Positions 11,059 to 21,900 of a stretch of 64,000 bases of DNA are shown in pieces. Both the position numbers and the translations under genes were made by a program. The notes under the pieces were generated by a model. The model searched no databases. It was not told where the DNA came from and saw only the letters and a list, made by a program, of their open reading frames with translations. The stretch lies in NCBI RefSeq assembly GCF_000005505.3, contig NC_016131.3:50267355-50331354 (forward strand). The letters are read 5' to 3'. How positions within the stretch are numbered: position 1 is the stretch's first letter; each line of letters opens with the position of its first letter. The stretch is from Brachypodium distachyon (taxonomy: Eukaryota; Streptophyta; Magnoliopsida; Poales; Poaceae).

Positions 11059-11562
11059 GGGAAAATTGGATGGAGGACACCGTTATTTCGTGGCCTTTGT
11101 CGAAACACACCGCCGGAATGTGTCTTTGCCCAGTACCATTGCAATTTCGTGGACATTTGCCAAAACACATTGTATGGTCCAAAACAGAAAGTTTGATTAT
11201 TTTTTTCACATTGAATTATCATTCTACCCTTTAGCAAATGTGTCTAGAATTTTTCAAACTCTTTGTTCGAAGCGCTTCCTCTCATGCAGAGTGCAGCAAC
11301 ACAGGGTACAAATGGCCACCTCAACCAATAGCGAACCCTAGTAGATGTCAAATATCGATTCGTACAAAGGAAAAAAAAAGTGTTCAAAATCGGATTTAAG
11401 ATGGTCGTCAACCAAGTAAAAATGTCAAATTCTCAATTTTAGTCGATGCAATGTGTTCTAGCAAATGTCCACAAAATTTTAATGGTATTGGGCAAAGACC
11501 CATTCCAGCGGTGTGTTTTGGAAAAGGCCACAAAATAACGGTGTCCTCCAGCAAATTTCCCC
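11059..11562. mobile_element. Mutator-like foldback element, 504 bp
   Basis: Terminal inverted repeats of about 140 bp: the left arm GGGAAAATTGGATGGAGGAC pairs with the right arm whose complement reads GGGGAAATTTGCTGGAGGAC. Flanks are the 9-bp duplication TTATAAGAA / TTATAAAAA (11050-11058, 11563-11571; one mismatch), as expected for a MULE. It is non-coding and lies in the putative first intron of the F-box gene. Confidence 0.8.
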
Positions 11563-11965
11563 TTATAAAAATTATGGATGTGAGCAGCCTACCCATTGTT
11601 TATGTAAGCATATATTATACATATAGCCTTAGGGCTTCTTCGTATACATGCATTAGCTGAGATAATAGACTATTAGCTGGGATCCAAACGGGCTAATTAA
11701 TTTCTACCATCTAAATTTTAGCTGAACAACATTAGCATGATTTGGGGAGTTTCTACTTTTTTTTTAAAAAAAAGGAAAAATCTAGTTGGTTAGCATTTTT
11801 TACTGTTATGTGGAAACAGTTTGGGGTCTCTAACTTTTAGACCTTCTGATTCTTGCGCTCAAGATTAGTTGGATTAACTAATTTTCACACAAAAGATTAA
11901 TTTTAATATGAACAAAATTAGATTTCTGTGTGCATTCTTTCGTGACCATGAACGGTGTGTTGCAG

Positions 11966-14239
11966 ATGGATCGATTGCTTCATGTGCAAAAAGAAAGGGT
12001 CAACATGATGATGAACATTCTCTGGATGGCCAAATAAAGGGATACTCATATCAAATCTCCCCGAGGTACAACATTGATGCTGGAAGATTTACATTGCTCA
12101 GTATGACTACTCGAGGTTTTAAATAGACATTTAGCGGTGGTCTCATCTAGGAGTTCTAAAAAGCTATAGCAGGATATAGTAGAGCTATATCATTATGCGG
12201 TTTTGTCAAACATGATTTTTTTACTGAATTATGCACAAAAACATGGAACTAATGAAATTTCATGGACATAAACGTCATGATCATTCCATCAACCAACATA
12301 GTCACAGTTATAATCAACATTATATTCATTCAACAATAAACAACTAAGCATTCCTTCAATGGTTCATTACATAGTTTATATTGAAGTAAAGAACACAATA
12401 GAGAGACACAGATTGCACTAATCCAGAACAAAGAATGAACATTTTCTCGGTCATGTTATGTTGGCGGCCTTCATGTTGCAGCCTCCGCAAGAAACCAATC
12501 CTGGGTGACTGGCCTCTACTTAAGATAACCAACATCACATTCCAACTGTCACATGTCTGTAATTCAGTTTACTTTGTGCATTCAGGTGACTCTGTACAGT
12601 TCTATTGTTTTGCTTATAGAAATAATGTTACTGTGTTTGCCTTTACAATTCCGCTGTTGATTTTTCTACCACACATGTGCATGCAGGATATCTTGTGTCA
12701 TATACATTCCTTAATGCCAATTCAAGATGCTGCCCGAGCTGCCTGTGTGTCTCAGACCTTTTTGCATTCCTCGAGATGCCGCCCTAACCTTGATTTCAGT
12801 AGGGAAACATTGGGCTTAACAATAGAAACACAAAGGGACATCACCAGCATAGTTGATCACATTCTGCAAAACCACTCAGGCATTGGAGTGAAGGCAGTCA
12901 AGTTTCAAGATGACAGTTGGCTTTGGAATAGTATTAAAAATCAAGACTTCCGTCATCTTGATGTTGAAAATCAAGACTTCTCTCATCTTGATCTCGACCG
13001 CTGGCTTCGGAATACTATTAAACCAGGGATTGAAGAACTGAACATTTCTCTGCATGGAGAGAATACAGTGTACAACTTTCCATGCTCACTTTTATCTGAT
13101 GAAATTGGAGAGTCACTCCGTAATCTTAAGCTTGTCGGCTGTTACTTTGATCCCACAATCGGACTTGGTTCCTTGAGAAACTTGAGAAGAATACAGCTGG
13201 GTAGCGTATCTATTACCGATAGTAAGCTAGAGTGTCTTCTTTCTAATTCTTTCTCTTTGGAGCAGTTGGTGGTACTCAGGGTTTGCAGTGGGATTATTTG
13301 CCTGAAAATACCTTGCCTGCAGAGGCTTAGCTACCTTTAGGTGAACGCTTGCACTGGGCTGGAAGTGTTAGAGAGCAAAGCTCCAAATCTATCTAGTGTT
13401 ATCATTGAAGGAGCCCCCCATGTACAACTCTCACTTTTGGAATCGCCGCGTATTACAAAATATTACAGATCATGTCCTGGAGCTGCCTTTTATGCTCGTA
13501 CTGATCTTCCATCCAGCATGCCAAATCTCGAGACTCTTAGCTTAGTTTCAAACACTGAGGTATGGACTTTCTGTGAGCAATATGCTTAGAATTAATTATT
13601 TTACAGCAGGCATGCAGTGGAATATAATTAAAGCACATTTCCCCCCTTTTTGCAGACGGTTAATACGCCGGTAATGCCTAGCAAATTCCTCCACCTCAAG
13701 TGGTTGAGTATTAGTCTTTCTGGACGTGGACAGGCATATGATATTTTTTCTCTGTCATCCTTTTTTGATGCTTCTCCTTTCCTGGAGACTTTCAAGTTGA
13801 ATGTAACTCATTGTCCGTCCTGCAAAACATTGGTAACTGACAGAAATCGTTAATTCAAATTTGCTTTTTTCATCTTTAGGCACCATCGCTACATGTGAAG
13901 CGTGCCTCAATTTTTGAAGATCGCTCGGATCTGAGGAAGATGCCAGAGAAGCATAGTTACAAGCTCAAGTGTGTTCGAATCACCAATTTCTCATCTGCAA
14001 AGAGCTTGATTGAGTTGATCTGTCATATTCTCGAGTCTGCAATGTCACTCGAGTGCCTCACATTGGACACCACTCATGGTGCGCCTAGATGCTCGGTCAT
14101 GAAAACTGGCAGATGCTGGCCAATGAAGAAGGATGCACTCATGGAAGCGCATAGAGCACTATCGGCTGTCCAAACATACGTCAAGTCAAAAGTTCCTTCA
14201 ACAGTCGAGTTAAATGTTTTTGAGCCCTGTAGTCAGTGA
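11966..14239 (+). pseudogene. F-box/LRR/FBD protein gene, disrupted
   Basis: Exons: about 11966-12065 (RKGQHDDEHSLDGQ), 12687-about 13560 (F-box DILCHIHSLMPIQDAARAAC then leucine-rich repeats), about 13657-13833 and about 13880-14239 (FBD-like end, stop 14237-14239). Family members recruit substrates to an SCF ubiquitin ligase. Two lesions: the conserved Leu-Pro-Glu before the F-box reads only in another frame (CTCCCCGAG at 12057-12065), so exon 1 is frameshifted, and TAG at 13338-13340 replaces a codon inside the LRR region with homology continuing in frame. A 30-bp tandem duplication (AATCAAGACTT, about 12939-12998) adds residues. A truncated protein from an internal Met is possible. Confidence 0.75.
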
Positions 14240-14680
14240 CATGCTGTTGCATGCACTTTGGGTGGTAAGTGACCCGATCAATATTAATTTCATGAGCTCT
14301 TTTACGACACCCTAAGGTGTTAATATGAACTCTAAATCTAATGGCCTATTTTAACTGGTACTTCCAAAATAAATCTGGTGGAGTACCACCTCAAGCTGCC
14401 GGAATATCCAAACTAGTTTAGAAGACCTTCAGACTTCATTAGTAGTCAACACTCAACACCTGGACGGTTAGAGACGGGAGGGAAGAGACAAGGGGGTGGC
14501 GCTCTTTCTTTTCTTGTCTTTTGATCTGCAGTCCTTTTGATCTGACGACGGGAAGGACGAAGAGGCTCGACGGTTTCTGTCTAATCTAGAAGATAAAAAC
14601 TCTTAACTACAAGTGTAAAATGGATGGTTGGATTCGTTTAGCACTCCCATACCTCTTACGGAGTACAGCGGTACCGTAAA
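14240..14680. other. 3' flank of the F-box pseudogene
   Basis: Non-coding; I see no transposon ends or RNA gene. The PHAS-type leader of locus 6 begins near 14690. Confidence 0.4.
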
Positions 14681-15560
14681 ATATCCCTATTACTTAGTGG
14701 AGAGATAGACATGAGTATATAATTAGAGACAGAGATCCTCTCAAAATTAGAGACAGAGAGGAGAGAGACGAGTAATCTGCTAGGTAGGGTCACGAAACAT
14801 GAGTGACCAATAATAACTCCAATATATACTACAGCCGTAATGTAAGAGAGGCCTAAAAGAAAAATAACTCCAATATGAACAAACAAGTAAAGTAGCAAAG
14901 TAATGGCATTAATATGCCAACCCTCAATTGATGGAGCTACGGTTCTCTTCCCCTACATAAGATGTGCGAGCTAGTCTAAGCACAAACTCGATATCGTTCA
15001 TTCACACATTGACTCTATGCACTGACAGTTTTCCCCCCTTTGAAATACAAACATGGGAATGGGAGGGAGAGACGACCTAAGGAAATACGAGCTAGGAGGC
15101 AAAGGCATAGAAATGTGAAACGTCGGAAAAAGAGCACGCGGTGCCACTCTACATAGAGGTACTTGGAGTTTTACTTGGAGGTTTTGGATCCGCATGGGGT
15201 CTCTCTGCTTGCGGATGATGCCGCTCTGATTGCAAAGCCTACCGAGGAGGAGATGGCATTAGTGGAAGGAAAGGATGATTCAAGTCACTTGGAGGTTTTT
15301 ACTCCACAACCTCTTTGATGATGATTCAAGTCGCTTGTGCTCCACTAGTGGTATGGCATTAGTGGAAGGAAAGAAACTTTAGGGTGTTTCAGCAGAAAAC
15401 GAAAGATGTTGCTACTTTGTGTAAGCTAATTGACGAGGATTACAGCCTCCTCTGATTGATCATCTGCTTAAGCAATTCAGTATCCCTAGGAAAAATATTG
15501 AACAAATAGAAATAAGACCATGAAAGCAAGTCATCAAATCACAGTGTGGGTGTGTGTAAA
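14680..15560 (+). ncRNA. Candidate 21-PHAS locus 6 (miR2118 site 15108-15129)
   Basis: Site 15108-15129 contains TAGAAATGTGAAACGTCGG then AAA; predicted cut 15119|15120. The leader repeats loci 1 and 3 (AATTAGAGACAGAGAG, CCCTCAATTGATGGAGCTAC, ATATCGTTCATTCACACA). Downstream, GGCATTAGTGGAAGGAAAG occurs twice (about 15253 and 15354). The CATTTTCCATGAACACA block shared with loci 4 and 8 follows at about 15640. Confidence 0.65.
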
Positions 15561-16407
15561 CAAGAGCTATGTGTATGTATTGCGATGCATAGGCCGTGCA
15601 TAGGCCGTGTGTTTCTTAATCGAGGCGATGTCTTGAGGACATTTTCCATGAACACAAAAGTATTTACTCTGTAACCTCTCACAGAAGCTAGTTTGCTACC
15701 TTGTCGAGGTTGACAGTGGCAATTTTGGTAGTGTAAGAGATCAATGCAAAAACAGTGATGACCTCCACTCGACATGCATGCACTCTTTTCTGCTGCTATC
15801 AAACATGCCACCACTGATGAGAAAACAAGAAAAGCTAGTGCGGCTTGGAGGAGCAAGACTACAGGAAGAAAAATTCTTCCTCGATCGAAGAAAAAGAGAG
15901 GAACAAAAATCAAGAATCTGACAAAGCTAAGTAGGACTCTGACTGGAATACAACCTTTTGGTAGGAAGTTGCGTGCCTGTTTGTTTGTTCAATTGCCAAC
16001 TAAGTGTGTGTTTTGTCCGTCCCAGTTTCTGTTATTGGGCTTGAGTGCTCTTAATAATTCATTGTAGCCGGGTAAATTCCTTCGTCCCTGATGGATAAGC
16101 TCATAAGCTAGCTCTAACAATAATAGACGTCTAGAAGTGAGATCCCAACTAAGTCTAGAACTGAAGATATCACAACGAAGCTGTTGATCCTTGTGGAAGG
16201 AGTTCTTAAAGCTTTAGGTTTTCTAGAAAGGTATTGGTATTGGTATTGGTATTTGTAAAAGTATTTAAATACAATTTTACTTTCAACTAGCCCTTGTGGA
16301 CTTACGGTTGACCAATGGGAAGAAATAGAGTATAAAAATCTTTTTGTACGTCCGGAGCATAAATATATTGCACACCCACCTTTGATTGAGAAGTAGATAG
16401 CTATATA
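15561..16407. other. PHAS-unit tail and unassigned sequence
   Basis: 15600-15750 repeats the downstream block of locus 4 (TCGAGGCGATGTCTTGAGGACATTTTCC in pieces, then TCGAGGTTGACAGTGGCAAT), an empty version of the site where the mini-CACTA sits at 6814. 16230-16253 is a short GGTATT-type microsatellite. No gene is visible. Confidence 0.45.
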
Positions 16408-17837
16408 CACTATACCACGTACAAGTTTTGAAGGCATTTTGGTAAAGGCTTTTTTAAAAATTGTCTTAATTACTCGTTATGGCAGGCAATTTCATGAAAA
16501 GCCTTAAAAGAACAGAGATAAGGAGGCAATTTTAATAAAAAACCTCAAAAACTTTTAACATCAAAGGCATAACGAAGAAAAAAGCCTAAAAAATTCTAAG
16601 CATCGGAGGCATTTTGAAAAAAAACCACAGCAAAAATTATTTAGGGGCTATCTGTAAAATTGCCACAGCAAGTTTTGAGGCAATCTCAATAAAACTGCCT
16701 TCAAATGTCTGTAAATTATGCAAAAATGCCCTCGGCTTTTTTAATTTTATCCTTCAATCAAGTTTGGGACACTCACGGTAGATTTCTCTCCCAATTCTTT
16801 CTTCCCCCAATCTTCCCGATCTCCCACACGACGCCACCGCCACCATCGCCCCGGCGAGCCACCGTCGCGCCGCCTCCGGAGCCGTGGAGGTTAAAGAAGA
16901 GCTGGCCCGTCCTCCTGCACTCCCATGGGAGCCGCTCCCTCCTATTCGTCCGTACGGAAGCACCCCGCCCTCCCTCCTCCCCCCCTCTGCCGCCCCGAGC
17001 TCGTGTTAGAGGCACGCCGCGGCTGCCGCCGCCTTCGGCTGCTCTTCTCTGCCGTCCCCACTCCCCAGGCAACTCCTGAGCCGCCTTCAATCCTTCCGCG
17101 AAGGCTGCCGCCTACAGCGCCGCCCGCCCGTTGTTGTTCCTTCCACGGATCGAGGCCGCCGGCTGCTCTCCTCTGTTGTCGTTCGGCAGATCTCGAACCC
17201 GCCGTTATCTCTTCCGCGGAGGCGCTGCTGCTGCCGCTGGCTAGCCGGCGCATGCGCTGCTCTCCTTCGGGCTTCGGCGCACGAGAGGATGGGGTGTCGA
17301 TGAGCTCTGTTACCACCCGTGGAGTATGGTAATTTTAGTCCCACATCGCCGATTAACAAAATATCCCACCAATTTATAAGTCAATAGGAAGAACAGAAGG
17401 CAAGAGAAAATCAGGAACTTACCATAAAGCCATGGGTCACGTCCCTTAATTAGCAAATGTTTTAGCCATAAAATAAGAATATTTTAATCATATAAACATA
17501 CCAAAAAAATGGATGGTGGGCCAGTGAGATGAGATCGGAGATGAGCTGGGAGAGCGTGTAGGAAGAATTGACGGGGTGCACCAAATCTTTTGTGAAGTCT
17601 AGTTTCTAGTTGACAATTCGAGTCATTTGTAAGAATGCCATACATAACAATTGAAGGCTTTTACTAAAAGAGCCTTTGTTGATATATTTAGAGGCTTTTT
17701 TCTAATTGCCGAAATGACATTCCCCTTCCCCAATATCCTTGTCATTTTAAAAAAAAGCCTCCAAACCTTTTTCAAGGCATTTTGTTATCATTTTGAGGCT
17801 TTTCAAAAAGCCTCCTAACTTGGAACGTGGTGTAGTG
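16408..17837. mobile_element. Non-autonomous CACTA element, 1430 bp
   Basis: Left end CACTATACCACGTACAAG, right end inverse CACTACACCACGTTCCAAG, flanked by ATA on both sides (16405-16407, 17838-17840). Both subterminal regions are rich in GAGGCNTTTT / AAAAGCCT motifs. It encodes no transposase but carries a GC-rich gene-like block in the middle. Confidence 0.9.
16754..17340 (+). pseudogene. Captured GC-rich gene fragment inside the CACTA
   Basis: About 590 bp with high GC, CCGCCGCC-rich and resembling the 5' leader and first exon of a host gene, abruptly bounded by AT-rich subterminal repeat. Several frames are open (16705-17079, 16925-17332 plus; others minus) and none is recognisable. Gene-fragment capture is known for CACTA elements; the donor gene is unknown. 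Confidence 0.5.
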
Positions 17838-17840
17838 ATA

Positions 17841-18390
17841 GGCAGGTTTTCCTTCTCCTACCGTCCAATCTTTTTGCGTGTGTGTATATATACATATGTC
17901 CCACTTTGATCATTTACAGCCTTTTCCTTCACATGAACACATAGGATAGAACAAGACTACACAAAAATTCCTTTTAATGAACGAGAACGCGTAGAAATAG
18001 GAGATGTCGGGAAAGGCGTATGTGCTCCGGCTTCACCTATGAGAGCTGATTTGTCGACATTCCCCAACATGCTGACATACACTGTGCTGAGAGATATCCG
18101 ATCTTTCTACAAGCAACGCCGGTTAAATTCCAGCATGGGAAGAGATGGAAGAAGAAACATTGTGCTTCTACCAGCTATAACGAGATACTGAAAAAGAGCT
18201 CGTAGAATTTGCATTCCAGAAGACAAATGTTGCTACCAACTACTCACAATGCTTCATGAGATATTGAGTTTTAGCGCCTTTAATTGGATTCTCTCCTGCG
18301 CACCAACTGTTAGCAAGCAACAAAAATACATGAAATTAACTTGCACTCATGTGCGCACTGAAACCTGAATTACACAACAACAAAACTCCA
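17841..18390 (+). ncRNA. Candidate 21-PHAS locus 7 (miR2118 site 17992-18013)
   Basis: Site 17992-18013 contains TAGAAATAGGAGATGTCGGG then AA; predicted cut 18003|18004. It is intermediate between the left-group (TAGAAATGTGAGACGTCGG) and right-group (GAGAATAGGAGACATCTGG) variants. A TATATATACATATG run lies about 100 nt upstream. Downstream, TCTCCTGCGCACCAACTGTTAGC (18291 onward) recurs near 42125 beside the site at 42188. Confidence 0.65.
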
Positions 18391-18394
18391 CCCG

Positions 18395-18622
18395 GAGGCG
18401 AGCTTAATAATCCTCAACCAAGCTGAATAACCGATTATAATAATATAATACAAAGTTCACAATGATGCGAATACCAATGTAGAAAATAGCACATCACGCC
18501 AACCCTGAGGCGAGCTTAATAATCCTCAACCAAGCTGAATAACCGATTACAATAATAATAATACAAAGTTCACAATGATGCGAATACCATGTACTCCAGA
18601 AAATAGCACACCACGCCAACCC
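18395..18622. repeat. Tandem duplication, period about 112 bp
   Basis: GAGGCGAGCTTAATAATCC begins at 18395 and again at 18507; the two copies stay nearly identical through GCACACCACGCCAACCC. It lies 300 bp beyond the stop codon of the NLR gene and may fall in its 3' untranslated or flanking region. Confidence 0.85.
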
Positions 18623-18923
18623 TTACAATACCAGTACTTTTTTTTTAGAGCAGGGCACCAGTACTTGTACAATAATCTTCCGTCTCCATCACAACATTCT
18701 GATCAACCCAACAGCAGACAACGCCACAGTTTGTAAGTACTTCCAAGAGGAAGCGCCCCTTAAAAAAACAGATATAGGACATGACCGTGAGAAAACTTGC
18801 TGCTGGTATCATGGTACTTTTCTGAAAAACTGAAACCATGAACAGCTAAAGAAGTGGTAATAGTGAATCATACCTCCCTGTGTTGTTGACGAAATGTCAT
18901 GATAAGAGAGAACCACTTCAAGT

Positions 18924-21900
18924 TTATTCATCATCACACTCATCATCGCTCTCGTCCCCTAGTCCCACGATAGTTACTCTGAGCGGGTTGCGATGGGCAT
19001 CTGTTTCATTCCTTATGGCAACTGATGCAGCCTTCAATTCAGAATATGTGGCTCCCATCGTGTCAAGACGAAATTTTGCATCTTTCAGACTTGCGAGGTG
19101 CACAATACCAAAATAATACCCATTCTCTGTTGCCGCTGAAAGTGGCACATCAAGCTTCTCAAGATTTGGCAATGCCCCTTCCATAAATACAAAGTTAATC
19201 GTAGCAGTACCATAAAACGAAACGCGAAAGTGCAACTCCTTCAAACATTGGAATCCTCTGCCTTGCACAGCAAGAGTTCTCGTCTTCCCTCGTTCCAACC
19301 AAAGTTCCAGATAAATTAAACCAGGAAGCTCTCCAAGCATGTGAAGTTCCTCCTGTGTTACGTCACTGACAATAAGTAGTAGGTATGTAAGATTAGTGAG
19401 TGCTGGTGTGATCCACTTTGGAATTTTTGGAAAATAGTAGTTTGTGGTCATCCCAAATACTTGGAGGGAAGATGGCAGAGGGGACCAAGAATCTAAGAAC
19501 TCGAGGGAAGTTGAATCGTCACTGGATATCCAGAAACATTGGAGTTTGCATGTTCCAAGCCTGCATACAGAGGAGAGTAACATATCTGCACACCTGTTGT
19601 CTGCATCATCCAATTGAACATGGAGTTCATTCAATGTATTCAGATTCCCGAGCTCCTCCACTGCACCAACTGAACTGAGGGAAATATTAAAGCCTGAGAC
19701 CACTTGTAAGCTCCTCATATTCCCAATCCCATTTGGTACCTTCATTCTCCCATGTCTGTATCTGTATCTATATGGCCCACTTTCAGTGAGCAGATGCTGT
19801 AGCTTAATGAGCTGATCAATTCCAGCAGGCAACTCATCTATGTATGTATTCCTAAGATCTAGCGTCTCTAGACCATGTAGCGTCACAATTCCTGATGGTA
19901 GCTCTGATATGTATGTGTTCTTAAAGCTGACGAACTTTAGCTGGAATAGCTTGTCCATAGGGCTCATGTCATATTCCTCTATATCGTCACAATCTTCAAA
20001 ATCTAGTACACGTAAAGCTTCAAATTTACCAAGACTGGGCAAGTATTTGATGCAACCTGATCTTGTCACAGTCAGAGATCGAACATGGCTCAGATCTTCA
20101 TTTTCCAATACAGATGCAACCTCCTGGTCAATGTCCTGGATTGATAGTCGTCGAATAAAACCTTGGCGATTTGCCAGAACTTTTTGCCCGCTGCCTACCA
20201 CAGTGATGAAATTCTCTTCGGCTGATTTGGAAATAATAAGTTCAAGCATCATGTCGTGCACCCTACAGGCACGAGCTTTACCATCATGGCCAATGTCCAC
20301 TGGTTGGACCATGTTTTTATTGATAAGCTCGTAGAAGTACTTCTCGGCAACATCCTGTTTGCTCTGTCCACGCTCTTCAGAGATGAAGCCTTCTGCTATC
20401 CATCGCCTGACTAGCCTCTCTTTGTCAATGACATAATCCTCAGGAAAAATACTTAAATACAACAAACAAGTCTTGAGGTAACCAGGAAGAACATTGTAGC
20501 TCAAGGATAATATATTTTTCATGCCCTCTAGACTTTGGCTTCTGCTCAGGTCAGAACCAATTGACCTTTTCACCTTCTCCCACTCTTGTTTGTTAGTTGG
20601 TATTCTTGCCAATAAACCAGATATACTGTTAATTGCCAATGGTAGGCCTCCACATTTTTTCAGTATCTCATTGGAGATCTCTCTCAGCATATCAGGGCAA
20701 CCATCCTCAGAGCCAAATATTGTTTTGTGAAACAATCTTTCAGAATGAAAACCATTTAAGGGCTTCAGTTCATAGATGTGGTCATCAGTACCCAGGGAAC
20801 ATGATTTTGCTACATCAAAAATGCGTGTAGTAGCTATAATCCGGCTAGAGCGGTTATTCTCTGGAAAAACACACTTAATAGCATTCCATGCTGATATGGA
20901 CCATACATCATCAACGATGATTAGATACCTAATAGATAGAATGGAGAAGAAATTTGATTAGAAAAAGTAAACGACAATGGAACTCCAAAATTATGTACTC
21001 TTGCTTCAGGTGCTCAAATACTTAAATCATGCTTACAACTTATGTTTATATATGAATCTTAGAGTAACTAGGTATAATGCCCATTGAGATATAGGCCCCC
21101 TTCTTTTCGGCTTCTAAAATTGCAGCTTATGGTCTGATTTGGGTAGGAAATGTCTACAACACCCCTGGACTTCAATTGTTTCATGTCTAATTGATTCATA
21201 ATATCATTATTTTTCACAATTTAACCACAGAACTGACCGATAATATGAATTCGAAGAAAAAATAAAGTATTAAATAACAATAAACATGATCTCATTGTTT
21301 ATTTTGCACAAGTCCAACAAAAGAAATGCACACAGCGCACTTAGAAGTTCACTGCATTTCTTCTGTTTATGCATATAGCACGTACAAACAATACCTGTAC
21401 AACAATTTTGACACTTTCTTCTTTACAAAATCTATACAACAATATTCTTAAAATTTCGCTGTATACAACAACATTAATCTACAATATTCTGAAAAAACCA
21501 TAGCAGAACAAACCCAAAAGAAGATTATTTGCTTCAACAGAGGCAGGGAACAGCATTAGCAATCGCATCTCCTGATGCTGCTGCATCTCCAAACAGGGGT
21601 TCGTCGCAGAGGCGAGCTCATGGATTCGGGAAGGGGCGGCGGTAGGGAGAGAACCAACCTGGGCGGCGACCGGGGAAGAACCTGGGAGCCCTCCGGCCTT
21701 CGTCGGCGCAGCGGCAAAGCTAGCAGACGAGGCGACGGCGATACGCGCAGCCATCGACGAAACCACGGCCTCCATCTATGGGGAGATACTGGCGCCGGCT
21801 ACCAAGAGGAGGAGAACGGGGGGACTGCGGGAGCTCCGGGGAGAAGAACAGCGGGGGCGTCTAGGAGCTGGCGGCGGCGGCGGTGGCGGCGGTGGCGGAG

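Noticed and set aside
18262..18275. miR2275-type (24-nt PHAS) site GAGATATTG
   Set aside because: Only a short match, not followed by the GAGAAAAACA expected of the miR2275 complement.
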